Positions 11,101 through 22,789 of a stretch of DNA of 64,000 nucleotides are shown here, piece after piece. A program made the translations under genes and the position numbers. This stretch comes from Gentiana macrophylla. Taxonomy: Eukaryota; Streptophyta; Magnoliopsida; Gentianales; Gentianaceae. Below the pieces are notes generated by a model. That model had not been told where the DNA came from. It searched no databases and saw nothing but the letters and a program-made list of their open reading frames with translations. The stretch's first letter is position 1; every line of letters starts with the position of its first letter. The stretch covers positions 185,009,333-185,073,332 of the forward strand of contig CM047805.1 of the NCBI GenBank assembly GCA_026214975.1, in the 5' to 3' direction.

Positions 11101-14100
11101 ACAGAAACAGAACCATATCTGTTGCTGATGGATCTCCTATCCATGTGACTGGGATAGGAGACTATGCTTTATGTGATAAACTCATCCTAAGGGATGTTTT
11201 ACATGTTCCTAAACTTTCTACCAATCTGATTTCAATACAGAAATTAACCAAGGACTCCAAATGTCTTGCTGTTTTCTCTTCTGACATATGTTTGATACAG
11301 GACCATCTAAGGAAGAGGAAGATTGGGGTTGCTAAGGCTAAGGAAGGCCTATACTATTGGGAAGGCCAAGAGCTAAATAAAGAGAAACCTGGCTCTGTTT
11401 TTGTGTCAAAGGCTAATCTTGACAAGTTATGGATGTACCATTACAGATTGGGACATCCTCCTTTTAACCTGATGAAGCAGATGTTCCCTAAAATGTTTAA
11501 GGAATGTAATAGTGATAAGCTTTGTTGTAATGTTTGTGAACTGGCTAAACATAAGAGAGCTTCTTTTCCAGTTCAAAACATTAGATGTAAAGATCCTTTC
11601 ACCATTATTCATAGTGATATTTGGGGGCCTGCTCCTATTCCTAATATAAATGGCTCTTTCTGGTTTGTTTCCTTTATTGATGACTGCACTAGAGTCACTT
11701 GGATTTACTTAATGAAACAAAAATCTGACTTGTTAAATGTTTTTCCCAGATTCTATAATCAAATTCTGACTCAATTTGACACCAAGATCAAAAGGATGAG
11801 ATCAGATAATGCTAGAGAATACTTCAATCAGCTTCTTGACCCATTCTTTGAGGAAAAGGGAATAATACATGAGTCCTCATGTCCTATACCCTCAACAGAA
11901 CGGATGGGTGGCCGAGAGGAAAACAGCATCTAATGGAAATGTCTAGGGCCATAATGTTTAGGATATATCATCCCCAAGAACTATTGGGGAGAAGTCGTGT
12001 TGACAAAGAAAGACACTTAATAAATAGACTCCCTACCAAAGTTCTAGATAACAAGACACCACTTGAAATCTTATACCTAAGGTTTCCAGGGATGCCCCAA
12101 CATGAAAAGTTACCACCAAAAGTGTTTGGTTGTGAAGTTTTTGTTCACATTCATCAACCAAACAGAGGAAAGCTGGATCCTAGAGCACAAAAATGTGTGT
12201 TCATAGGATACTCTAACACCCAAAAGGGTTACAAATGTTACCATCCTATATCTAGGAAAGTGTTCATCTCTAAAGATGTAACTTTCCATGAGGAAGTTTC
12301 TTACTTCAAGATTCAGGGGGAGCCTGTTCCCCAAAACATTGATACTAATATTGAATTTCTTGTGGACCTGAGAAAGTATGACACTCAGGTTACAAAAGAA
12401 ATTCAAACTGATTCTGGAAATTCTGTGGTGAATCATGAAGCAGAAACTAACAATGATTCTGAGAATATGGAAGAGGATCAACCTTTCGTGCACAAGGAGC
12501 AGAGTCCCATTGTGTATACTAGAAGGAAAAAAGGCTACTAAGAATGCTAAAGGGGCCTAATGAAGGGGATATCGATATACCTCAAGAATGTGATGATCTT
12601 GAGGTAACCATTGAAAATAGTAGTGGATCGGTGTCCTCACTTGAAGAATATAAACCAGAAAGTCCCTGGTGAACTGATACATACAAAGAATATTATGAAT
12701 GACCTCCTATTGCTCTTAGAAAAAGAAAAGGAATGCACTAAACATCCTATGAGAACATTCTTGTCATACAAGAAGTGTTCCAAAATCACAGAAATTCATG
12801 ATGAATCTTCACAGTGAAGGGATTCCAAAAAATGTTAATGAGGCACTTGCTGATGAAAAATGGGCAAGTGCTATGAAAGAAGAAATGAAAGCACTGGAAA
12901 AAAACAAAACTTGGACCCTAGTTAATCTTCCTAAAGGGAGAAAGCGTGGGGTGCAAGTGGGTGTTTACCACCAAGTCTGAGATCTGATGGAACTATTGAA
13001 AGATACAAGGCTAGACTTGTGGCTAAGGGTTATACCCAAACCCATGGTCTAGACTATTTTGAAACTTTTGCTCCTGTGGCAAAAATGAACACTGTCAGAA
13101 TCTTACTTTCACTGGCTGTGAATCTTGATTGGTCTTTGCAGCAATTTGACGTCAAAAATGCCTTTCTACAAGGCAAAATTGATGAGGTCATATACATGGA
13201 GGTTCCTCCAGGATTCAAAGACTCAGAAGGCAAGGTCTGCAAGTTACATAGAGCCCTATATGGGTTGAAACAATCACCAAGGGCCTGGTTTGGGAGATTT
13301 GCTCAATTTATGATACAGAAGGGGTACAAGCAAAGTCAAGGAGATCACACTCTGTTTATCAAGATCTCAAAAACAGGAAAGAAGTCCATACTTCTTGTTT
13401 ATGTGGATGACATAATTGTCACAGGGGATGATGTGATCACAAATGAAAATCTTAAAAACACATGGCTAGAGAGTTTGACATCAAAACCTAGGAAGACTCA
13501 AATACTTCCTAGGTATAAGTTGCTCATTCAGATCAAGGGATATTCATATCACAACAAAAATATGTTCTTGATCTTCTATCTCGAGACTGGAAAATTTGGG
13601 GTGCAAACCGGCCCAAAGACTCTATGGAATATAATCATGGATTACATGAATCACCAGAGGATGAATCTGTTGACAGATATGCCTATCAAAAACTTGTGGG
13701 AAAACTCATATATCTGGCACACACAAGGCCAGATATTTCCTTCTTTGTCAACATGGTCGCAGAGTTCATGCAAAATCCAAGCACATCACCAAAAGCGCAG
13801 AAAGGATTCTAGAATATCTAAAAGGGTGTCCAGCAAAGGTATTACATTCAAGAAAGAAGGAAAACTAGAGCTCAAGGCTTATACAGACTACGATTATGCA
13901 GCTCTATAGATGTGAAGATCTACTTCAGTCACTACATATTCTTAGTGGAAATCTTGTGATCCGAGAAGTAAAACAACTGTTGTCTCAAGATCAAGTCTGA
14001 GGCAGAGTTCAGATCTATGGCAATTGGGATATGTGAACTTCTATGGCTCAAGATAATTCTAAATGACCTACAGGTTCAATGGAAATCTCCTATGAAACTG

Positions 14101-17100
14101 TTAAGTGACAACAAATCGCCATTGAAATTGCTCACAACCCTGTGCAACATGATGAGAACTAAGCACATTGAGGTTGTGTGCATTTTATCAAAGAAAAACT
14201 GGAGAGTGGTCTTATCTGCACTCAATTTGTGACCTCACAAGATCAAGTTGCAGATCTATTCACTAAAGGGCTTTCTGGAAAGATGTTTCAAGACAATGTT
14301 GGCAAGCTGGGAATGTTTGATATACACCAACCAGCTTGAGGGGGAGTGTTAGAATATGTTAAATCTAATGCTCCTCCTTAAGTGTGTTTAGTGGTCTTAA
14401 TTTAGTTAATTATGTTAGCTAATTATTCCCCTAGATCCTTGTCTTTATCGGGTTAGAATAAGGGACTGAAAGTCCTACTAGCCGTTGGACATGACAGCCC
14501 AACGGCTAGTTGCTTTTTCTGCTTTATTGGACTGTTTGTGTATATATAAACAAACAGCTCCACTCCTTGTAATCTAAGCTTTCTCTTAATGAAATAAACT
14601 ACTAAGTTATTTCTATCTTCTCTCTAAAGCTTCCGCTCTTACATTATCTGTTTTGATTGAGTTCCTAATGCCATGTGCATGCATGTGTACACCACCTCTT
14701 AGAACTATGGGGTTTTTGTTTGTATTTTTTAGTTTATCAAGATTGTTTTGTCAACTTTCAGGATGGTGAATCTGGATGGAGCAGCCTTCACAGGGCTCTG
14801 CATTTTGGGCATCTTGCTGTTGCAAGTGTTCTCCTCCAGTCTGGAGCTTCTCTCATGTTGGAGGATCTTAAATGCCGAACACCCATAGATCTTCTATCTG
14901 GACCAGTTATGCAGGCCATGGGTGATGAGGATAAATCTACTAGTATGTGGTTCTTGTGCAAAGAAAATTCTCACCTTTAAGTGTTTGGTGTAAATCATCA
15001 CACTAAAGCTGACCTTTTTGGTACGGTTTATTGCATGTTAGTTTCTACCGACGTTTTCAGTTGGGGGAGCGGTGTAAATTATCAGCTGGGAACTGGAAAT
15101 GCTCACATGCAGAAGTTACCCTGCAAAGTTGATGCATTACATGGCTCATTTATCAAATTGATTTCGGCTTCAAAGTTCCACAGCGTGGCTGTTACTTCTC
15201 TTGGAGAGGTGTTCACATGGGGGTTCGGGAGGGGTGGCCGTCTTGGTCACCCTGACTTTGATATACATAGGTACGAAGAGATCTGAATATCTTTTACCCT
15301 GTTTTACTTTGATTGATGCTCCTTAGCCGATACAGGTCGACATTCTTTACGTTATTTGACCTTCTGCTTCCTGTTGGTGAGCTTGTATGCCTTCTTACCG
15401 TCTTGTTACTATTAATATACTTTGAGGGCAACAAAATTATGTTTATCACTAAGTTGTTAAAAGTCGTTTACAAGGTAGATACGAACATTGCTTTTAATAA
15501 CCTAATGGGACTTGACACTACATAGCCTACTGTAAAATATATACACATATACCAGCCTCTTCGCTTTTTCAGTACCATCTTTGTCGATAAATGTCAGTAG
15601 TATGCCATCCATATATACCACTAAAATTACACAACCAGCTGTACTAGTTTTAACAAGCACAGAATGATCTGAAAAGCACATCTTAAAACTGGGCATTTGC
15701 ATGTCCCAATCGGTGCTACTAGAAATGCGTGCAACCAATCAAAATAGGTGACTATTAAATTTTTATGTGCTCTTTCTTATCGTTTTCAGGATTTGTATGC
15801 AAATATAAATGCAATATGTAATTTTCTACAGTGGTCAAGCAGCAGTGATTACTCCTCGGCAAGTGACCTTTGGTTTGGGTTCTCGGCGTGTTAAGGCTGT
15901 TGCTGCAGCTAAACACCACACTATCGTTGCAACGGAGGGTGGAGAAGTCTTCACTTGGGGTTCAAATAGAGGTATACTGGATACGTCTTCCTGCAATTAA
16001 TTTGTGTAACTTCATCCGTGTGATTACCGTTTTTAGTTTCACATACTTTCTTTCTCTTTTTGCTTATACCTTGTCCCTTTTCCTAATAAAGCAGGTAGAT
16101 TTTCTTGTATTAAAGTCACAGATTGGATGAAACTGTGTAACCGGTTATGATTTTCATCTTTATGCCTGTTTCTTCGTGAATACTCTGCAGAAGGGCAGCT
16201 CGGATATGCATCTGTTGATACGCAACCAACGCCTAGGAAGGTTAGCTCTCTAAAGTCTGCAATAGTTGCTGTTGCTGCAGCAAACAAGCACACTGCAGTA
16301 ATATCTGAATCTGGTGAAGTTTTCACATGGGGTTGCAATAAAGAGGGCCAGCTTGGCTATGGGACTTCTAACTCTGCTTCGAATTATACTCCAAGGTTGG
16401 TTGAATCTTTGAAAGGTAAAGTTATGGTTGCTGCAGCTGCTGCCAAGTATCACACCATTGTTTTGGGAACTGACGGTGAGGTAATTTCAGTTAATTTTGT
16501 GCTAGTAGTTGCCAGTTACTCGTATATCTAACAGCGTAAGCTGCTCAATCTAGATGGATTTTAATGCATTTATATACTCAGCACTCTTGCACCCCTGAAA
16601 GTGTAGAAATTCCTATGTGTTTTTCGTGTTTCCTGTTGCTCTTGATTTCTTGTCTTATTGATACGCGTAGGCATTGTACATTAAAAAACCTTTCTGGTGT
16701 TATTGTCATTTACTATCTCAGTTTTGTCATGCTATTTTCAAATGGATTTTGCAATCTCATTTGTTTTTGAAACAAGGCATTAGTCTGAAGTTTCTTGTAT
16801 TGTGTATGACGTGCCTTCTAACTTGCTGCCAGGTGTTCACTTGGGGTCACCGACTTGTTACTCCAAGGCGTGTAGTGATTGCCAGAAATGTAAACAAATT
16901 CGGGACTACACCTCTGAAGTTTCACAGGAGGGAGCGCCTCCATGTGGTTTCAATAGCTGCAGGGGTAACACATAGCATAGCCCTTACCGATGATGGAGCA
17001 TTGTTCTTTTGGGTGTCTTCAGACCCTGATCTGCGTTGCCAGCAGGTATTGATGTGCTGAATTAATCTCCATGTCCTTTGATTTTTATTGCTAAACTTCT

Positions 17101-19586
17101 GTATGAGATGCTAAAGAATCGTTCTTTTGTAGCTATTTTCGCTGTGTGGACAAAATATCGTTAATATATCGGCTGGAAAGTACTGGACTGCTGCTGTCTC
17201 TGTTGCGGGCAACGTTTATATGTGGGATGGAAAGAAACGAAAGGATGAGCCACCCGTTGCAACTAGACTACACGGCGTGAAAAAGGCAACTTCAGTTTCA
17301 GTTGGGGAGACACATATATTGGTGATTAGTTCTCTGTATCATCCACTTTATCCTTCTTTCGTCCCAAAGAGCACTAAGAATGTTAAGCAAAGGATTAAGA
17401 AAGAACGCGATGAATTAGATGAAGGTTCTATATTTGATGATTTAGCATGTGATGATGTCATGCCCCCCATGCAAAATAAAGATATGAAAAAGAACCCTTT
17501 ACCAAGCTTAAAATCCCTCTGTGAGAGAACTGCCATAGAGCACTTGTTGGAGCCAAGAAATGCATTACAATTGCTGGAAATTGCAGATTCACTTGGAGCA
17601 GAGGATTTGATGAAGCATTGCGAGGTACTACCTAAATGAATTTTTTCCTGCTTGCAAATGTATTCACCGTTTGTTGGTGTGGATTATTTCGGTATTCACG
17701 TTATGGCATGAGATACATGAAAGTATATTTAGGGTTTCACCATTTGCGTGTGTAAGTGTTTCTCTTTTCTAAAGGCTCTTTGGCTATTTCTTTGTCTACA
17801 ATGGTTTTGTTTTCATGGTACTATGTGGTTGTTACCAAATCATAATTCACTGGTTGATGAATGTTTTTAGAAAGTGAAGCGATTCTGAAACCCTGCTGCA
17901 GGATATTGTTATCCGCAATCTTGATTACATTCTTACTGTATCATCGCGCAACTTCGCTAGCACATCATTGGACATTCTGGTACACCTAGAGAAAGTGTTG
18001 GATTCAAAATCTTCTGAACCATGGAGTTGTCGGCGCCTACCAACCCCAACAGCTACCATCTCTGCCATTGTTCATAGTGAAGAAGAGGATAGTGATGATG
18101 AAATACTTAGAACTCGTGGTAGTTTTACGAAGCATCTATCATCCAAGAAAAAGGCAGCTGTAAGATTAGATAATAGCTTTCTACAACAAAGCAGTTCTTG
18201 GGATGATGACATTTCCAAACAAATCAGGGTTTTGAAAAAGAAGTTGCAGCAGATTGAGATGCTTGAAGAGAAATTAGCAAAAGGGCATGCTTTAGATGAT
18301 CAGCAAATGAAAAAGGTTCAAACAAGGGGTTCGTTGGAGAGTTCTCTTGTTGAGCTTGGACTGCCAATCGAGAAGGTGCAGACGAAAGGATCTTATCCGG
18401 CATCAGCTGATGGAAAAGCAAACAAGAAAGCAACGTCTAGAAAGCAGAAAAGGAAGGACAAAAGCAAGGCAGCAGAAATGGAAGAGGCAATTGGTAAGAA
18501 TGAAATAAATGACCAGAAAGATTTCTGCAAAAGCTTTTTGGATGTTCAAACCTCTATCAATCTTCATGAGGTATGAATCTCGTTCAACACGACAGCTTTG
18601 TTACTTGAAATCGGATTTTTCTGCATTTTTTGATGTTCTGCTCACCCTTGTTGCTGGCTGCTCACAGGAAAAGAGTCAAGGTTTAGAGGCAGCCATCACC
18701 AAACCAATGTTGGAAGATTCTGCCAAGTGCATAAAGGATCTTCCGGATGCCGGGAAGATCAAAAGTTCTTTGACTGCAGGGTCAAAAAAGAAAAACAGAA
18801 AAGGTGGACTCTCAGTATTCTTGACTGGAGGTCTTGATGATGTTCCCCAGCCTGCTAAAGATGTGCAGCCGGTAGTTAAAAACGAAGGTCCTGCCTGGGG
18901 TGGTGCTAAGGTTTCAAAGATGTCCACATCTCTTCGTGCAATACAGGACGAACAGATAAAGAAAACCGAGGTCAAGCACGCCGCCACCAAGTCCAAGGAT
19001 ATTGTGGAGGATGATGTTTCTGATGGAAGTAAACTCAAACTGAGTTCATTTTTACATTCAAATCCCATATCTTTTGCTCCTGCTCGAACAACAACCCAAG
19101 TAGTTGACGCAGAAAAACACACGCCTTCTTGGAATGCATCTGGGACTCCACCTTCTCTTTCGCGTCTTTCTCTCAGGGACATCCAATTGCAACAGGCAAG
19201 AACTTTCCTTTGTGTTCTTGCGCGTTTTGAACTTCTTGCTGTGATTTTTCACCTGCTGGGTTTCTCCAAACTGAATTTGATATTTTTATATACTTCTATT
19301 AATTGCAGATAGTAATATTGACAAAATGCCATTATTGTGACAGGTAAAGCAGAAGCAGAAAGTTGTATCTTCACAGAGTCCACAGATAAGAACTACCGGG
19401 TTTTCTATCAAAGCCGGTGGATATCAGACTCCTCCATCAGACCCCTCTAGCGGTCAAAACCGGTGGTTTAAGCCAGAAGTTGAAACGTCCTCATCCATCC
19501 GTTCGATTCAGATAGAGGAAAAAGCAATAAAGGACCTTAAACGATTCTATAGCAGTGTGAAAGTAATCAAGAACCCAAGTTCGTAA
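8120..19586 (+). CDS. Ankyrin-repeat/RCC1-repeat protein, plant IBTK-like, 10 coding exons
   Basis: Exons 8120-8386, 14762-14942, 15042-15270, 15832-15971, 16191-16480, 16833-17045, 17133-17624, 17902-18570, 18668-19195 and 19344-19586 total 3252 nt, an exact open frame of 1083 residues. Ankyrin repeats span about residues 50-135 (TPLHIATWRNHVPIVRRLL; SLHRALHFGHLAVASVLLQ). RCC1 blades follow to about 490 (VFSWGSGVNYQLGTGN, VFTWGCNKEGQLGYGTSN). A BTB-C-terminal/BACK-like stretch lies near 540-640 (PSLKSLCERTA, LLEIADSLGAEDL), then a long charged, lysine-rich tail. Domain order matches plant homologues of inhibitor of Bruton tyrosine kinase, such as the Arabidopsis ankyrin-RCC1 gene of very similar length. 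The plant role is poorly defined; ubiquitin-adaptor or chromatin-related function is only suggested by the family. All introns are GT-AG except the last, which starts GC. Intron 1 (8387-14761) is swollen by a copia element; its other 1.2 kb shows no feature. Confidence 0.93.
9548..9844 (+). repeat. 5' LTR of the copia element
   Basis: Begins TGTTAGAATATG and ends CGCTCTTACA. TATATATAAACAAAC near 9741-9756 is a plausible TATA region. AATGAAATAAAC near 9790 resembles a polyadenylation signal. I find no difference from the 3' LTR on direct reading. Confidence 0.95.
9845..9857 (+). other. Copia primer-binding site (initiator Met tRNA type)
   Basis: TGGTATCGGAGCC begins at the base after the LTR. 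It matches the usual plant copia primer site TGGTATCAGAGC except for one base. Confidence 0.85.
9917..10991 (+). pseudogene. Copia gag, frameshifted
   Basis: The ATG at 9917 opens a UBN2/Retrotran_gag-like frame (YLKWSQFVRTFLKGRGKL, then VKETYSKVKDAAQIYEIK). It runs out at 10690 and resumes in another frame from about 10638. The second part carries the zinc knuckle CSFC-x4-H-x4-C at about 10734-10775, pattern CX2CX4HX4C. An in-frame TGA at 10989-10991 then cuts gag from the protease. Capsid and RNA binding are the family roles; this copy is not intact. Confidence 0.9.
11010..14290 (+). pseudogene. Copia pol (protease, integrase, RT, RNase H), multiply broken
   Basis: Aspartic protease signature WVIDSGATDHM lies near 11030. 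The integrase zinc-binding region (YRLGHPPFNLM ... CCNVCELAKH) spans about 11430-11560, and catalytic-core motifs HSDIWGP and FIDDCTR follow to 11933. A frame change near 11885-11930 leads to the integrase C-terminal part ending at 12541. Reverse transcriptase (FDVKNAFLQGKIDEVIYMEV, then YVDD at 13400-13411) occupies 13019-13460. It then shifts frame again, with RNase H remnants (AYQKLVGKLIYLAHTRPDI; KTKHIEV-like RTKHIEV) to about 14230. At least five disruptions are visible. Confidence 0.9.
14347..14643 (+). repeat. 3' LTR of the copia element
   Basis: 297 bp, preceded by the polypurine tract TTGAGGGGGAG (about 14336-14346). It starts TGTTAGAAT and ends CTTACA, followed by the target duplication TTATC at 14644-14648. 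Confidence 0.95.
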
Positions 19587-20235
19587 AGCTGAAATGTTTC
19601 TTGATCTCCTCCGGCTCTCCTTCTAAAAGGGATTGTGTGTGATGTAAATTATAATGGTACAGCTAATAGTAGTATGTTTAAAGTTAGACATATTAAAGCT
19701 CATGTTGGAATCAGCTTGGTTCTTGAATAATTCATTCAGGTCCCAGCTTAACAACTACCAATAACGGAGTTTCATCAAGAAGCTATGTTCGCATGCGTCT
19801 TCGTTTTGTGGAGAGACAACTCTTGAATTTGACATGAAAGTCCCCTGAAGAAGACAATGACATACCAACTCAATTTATTTGAAGCTATAATAATGAGGGA
19901 TCATTCTCTCTTGGTAATTTTACAAATAAAAGGTGGATCTTGCACATGTAAAGGTATGTGTTAGGTTTGATGTCTTCATTGACTAAACAAATCTTGTTGG
20001 GAGGAAACTTCATTAGTCAGTTTTTTCTGTTTTGGACATAATTAGTCTGTTGTGTTAGGTTGGAAGGACTTGTTGGCATGTCACATGAATGCTAAATAAA
20101 AACTCTTTTTCTCTTTTGAGAGGGGAATGCTAAATAATTGAGCACATCTTAAACTACGTTTACATATAGAGAGTCGTTATGCAATAATTAATTTGGTGTT
20201 AGTTTATAAAACCCCCGTAAGTTACATAGTTTTAA
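19587..20235. other. 3' UTR of the ankyrin/RCC1 gene, then spacer
   Basis: No gene signal. ATTAAAGC near 19690 and TTGAATAATTC near 19724 are possible polyadenylation context. The rest is ordinary AT-rich spacer up to the MIR166 transcription unit. Confidence 0.4.
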
Positions 20236-20575
20236 TATGAAACACGGATCAATCAATTCTTCATGGAATGAAAACTTGCACTCATTCCACAAGAGAGAGC
20301 CATCAGAAAGAGACAAAAAGGCTTTTTGTCTCCACTTTGTATATCACAGCTGTTTGAGGCTGGACATGTATGGACCTGTCTATCAAGTGAATGCCCCCAC
20401 CCCACATGCTCCCTCCCTACTTTTCCTTCTCTTTCTACAATTATTTTTGATTGAGTACTTGAGAGCTTCTTCCATGCACAGATTTATTTATACATACATA
20501 CACTCTTGAGAGATTCTTGAAACATTATTAAGAGAAGAGAGTAGTAACTAAGTCCATCTCCATGGGGGGAGTTAT

Positions 20576-20609
20576 TGAAGAAGAAGAAGAAGAAGAAGAA
20601 AGAAAGAAA
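20576..20609. repeat. (GAA)n purine microsatellite beside the MIR166 hairpin
   Basis: About ten AAG/GAA triplets grading into AAAG repeats, ending immediately before the predicted foldback. Confidence 0.85.
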
Positions 20610-20733
20610 AGTAGGTGTTTGGAATGAAGTTTGATCCAATATCATCACACCTCTCCCCCATACCGTATAGGGTTGATGAAGAAAGAGGTGAGTAATGATT
20701 TCGGACCAGGCTTCATTCCTCACACCCCACTTT
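20608..20733 (+). ncRNA. MIR166: MIR166 precursor hairpin
   Basis: The 21-nt mature sequence at 20701-20721 starts TCGGACCAGGCTTC and ends CCTC, which is the miR166 family. On the 5' arm, 20621-20641 (starting GGAATGAAGTTTGATCC) pairs with it with only A:C mismatches at mature positions 2 and 6 plus G:U pairs. It leaves 2-nt 3' overhangs, as expected of a Dicer-like duplex. Pairing continues outward (GTAGGTGTTTGG with CACACCCCAC) and inward (ATCATCACACCTCT with AGAGGTGAGTAATGAT), with a loop around 20660-20680. miR166 represses class III HD-ZIP transcription factors controlling leaf polarity, meristem and vasculature. The primary transcript probably covers at least 20240-20900; its ends are not determined. 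Confidence 0.93.
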
Positions 20734-22075
20734 CCAGTTTCCAGTTCCAGTCCCCCTTTTTATCGCTATAATCATTGTGCCTAGCTAGCTAGAGCTAGAA
20801 GCTTTGAACTTCCAATTAAAGCTTTTAGTAGCAGGTATATATATACTATCATTTTCACCTACTTATATGTATATATATATATATGTAGTTTTCTTTCATG
20901 AAACCTGCTTCTAACTTTCTTCAATATGAAATTTCCCTGTTTTTGCATGTCCTCCCTCTATCACCGATTTGATTCAACAGTTGGTTGTATATTAGTCCAC
21001 AGTGTCTTCTTTTAAGAAGAGTTTCTTGTACTCTGTCACCACGATTAGCAAAAAAGTATGCTAAGCTTTTAAGGAAGAAAATCTTACCGTCCCTACACAC
21101 TTTACTACACCCATTCATGTCTACAGTTTAATCATATGGGTTGTGTGCTGTTGGATGTTTATTTTATTTTTTTTATTTTACCAAGGATAAAAATTCACTT
21201 TTACATCCTCAGCTATATGTAACTGACATGTCTTAAATCACGATCAAAAGTGTTGTATCATTCGTTGTGTATGAGGCTGAATGGAGTCCGGATGAAAATT
21301 CTGCTGTTGTGATTCATACCCTACCGTGAGTGAAAAAAAGAAAGACTGGAACCGTCCTTCCTTTCTATGGCACCTTTCTAAGTACCATAAATCTTTTGCA
21401 CGGGGTACAGTCGATTTATCACTCACAATAGATGATCCGGACTCCTTAGAGCAGAGTTGAATAAGATAGATAGAAGATCTAGAAAGTTAATCCCAACGAG
21501 GGTGTTTGTACATGTGATTCTAATTGAAATTGGAATTGAATTCTGAATCTTAAGTAAAATTCTTTTCACATGTAATTTCCTAACACACCTAAATTATTGT
21601 GGAGAAATATTTTCAACATTTATACGTTATGCTGCTTAAGAGGCTAACATTCATCAACGATCATATGCTTGGACATGATCAAGCATATCAGTGGCCTGAA
21701 AATTACGAAATTTTCTCTTTTTTGATTCAAAAAAATACAGTTTAGCCTAAAGAACAAAAGCAATTAAACAATTTTCACACATAAAATACAAATTAGCCCA
21801 AAGAAATCAAAGCAATAAAACAATTTTAAACAAAAAGAAACCAACCAGATACATGAAAAGAAACAAAGGCAACGCCAGCGAAATCTTTAGTTCAATTAAT
21901 TATTATTTTTTATTCGTAAATCATAACAGCATTACGGATACACCTTCATCATAGTCCATAGACCTCTCTATCCACACAACAAGTAATTCATAAGACGGTT
22001 AAAAACGCATTACAAAACTCACAACTTTAGACTTGAAGACACACTCACTCACTCTGCTTATCTAATCTCATCTCT
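20734..22075. other. MIR166 3' flank and spacer, no gene seen
   Basis: Contains short (TA)n runs near 20836-20885 and AT-rich DNA. 21900-22075 is probably the 3' UTR of the minus-strand sHSP gene. Small ORFs here are short and family-less. Confidence 0.4.
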
Positions 22076-22540
22076 CTAACCAGAGATTTCAATGGATTTG
22101 ACATCAGGCTTCTTGATTTCAGCCTTTGGAACAGTAATAGTCAGAACCCCATTCTCCATGTTCGCTTTAACCTCATCCAACTTAGCATTCTCAGGCAGCC
22201 TGAATCTCCTCGTGAATTTTCCGCTGCTTCGCTCCACACGGTGCCAGGTATCATTCTTGTCCTCTTTCTCCACCTTCCTCTCGCCACTGATCTGCAGAAC
22301 TCTGTCGTCCTCAACCTCCACCTTTACTTCTTCCTTCTTCAATCCGGGAACGTCTGCCTTGAAAACATGTGCTTCTGGTGTCTCTTTCCAGTCTACGCGA
22401 GTGTTCACAAACGCTGATGTCTCATCGGAAGAGGTGGAGAGCGGAAGGTCTCTGAATGGATCCCAGACGTCAATTGAGAATGGGTCGAAGCTGCTGCTGC
22501 TGCCCCGCCGACCGCCGAAAAGGCTTGGAATCAACGACAT
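22076..22540 (-). CDS. HSP17-like: Cytosolic class I small heat-shock protein (about 17-18 kDa)
   Basis: An intronless 154-residue frame starting [10 protein letters not shown], the typical class I start. The alpha-crystallin domain covers about residues 46-150 ([67 protein letters not shown]). It ends in the I-x-I motif (SIEISG) used for oligomer contacts. No organelle targeting sequence is present. ATP-independent chaperones of this family hold unfolding proteins during heat stress. The start is set by family N-terminal agreement. The antisense open frame over this locus is a shadow. Confidence 0.96.
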   Translation of the reverse strand: MSLIPSLFGGRRGSSSSFDPFSIDVWDPFRDLPLSTSSDETSAFVNTRVDWKETPEAHVFKADVPGLKKEEVKVEVEDDRVLQISGERKVEKEDKNDTWHRVERSSGKFTRRFRLPENAKLDEVKANMENGVLTITVPKAEIKKPDVKSIEISG

Positions 22541-22640
22541 CTTTTCAGGAAATCGGAGTTGAAATGAATCGTTTGAGTGATTGAATGTTGTTTAATCGGA
22601 AACGGAATGCAATTGCTACTGCTTGTTGTTGAAGAGAGAA

Positions 22641-22760
22641 GGCTAATGAAGTGAATTTATAGGCCCCGGACGGATATATTAGAGTAGTTTCCGGTGGCTT
22701 CGACGGTTACTGCACCTAGACGCTACATTAACATTCTAGGTGCTTCCGGGACATACAAGA
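22641..22760 (-). promoter_or_regulatory. sHSP promoter: TATA box and heat-shock-element-like sites
   Basis: On the minus strand, CCTATAAATTC (22654-22664) lies about 115 bp before the ATG. Upstream, 22733-22751 reads TCC-cg-GAA-gc-ACC-ta-GAA, close to the alternating nTTCnnGAAn pattern with two imperfect modules. A second partial site lies at 22689-22701. Placement fits heat-shock factor control; function is inferred. Confidence 0.6.
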
Positions 22761-22789
22761 GACGATTTGGACGCAATTGGAGAACTCCC

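Larger units (their letters stand above)
9548..14643 (+). mobile_element. Complete Ty1/copia LTR retrotransposon inside intron 1, coding region broken
   Basis: 5096 bp, bounded by the target duplication TTATC at 9543-9547 and 14644-14648. The LTRs (9548-9844 and 14347-14643) are 297 bp each and read as identical. The primer-binding site follows the 5' LTR directly and a purine tract precedes the 3' LTR. Domain order gag, protease, integrase, reverse transcriptase, RNase H is that of Ty1/copia. Several frameshifts and stops break the polyprotein, so this copy cannot encode its own machinery. It lies in the same orientation as the host gene. Identical LTRs imply very recent insertion. Confidence 0.95.

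Noticed and set aside
20484..20723. Minus-strand frame across the MIR166 hairpin
   Set aside because: It includes a poly-Phe run from the GAA tract and overlaps the miRNA stem; the hairpin explains the sequence.
22092..22562. 156-codon plus-strand frame over the sHSP gene
   Set aside because: Exact antisense of the conserved alpha-crystallin gene; composition reflects the other strand.
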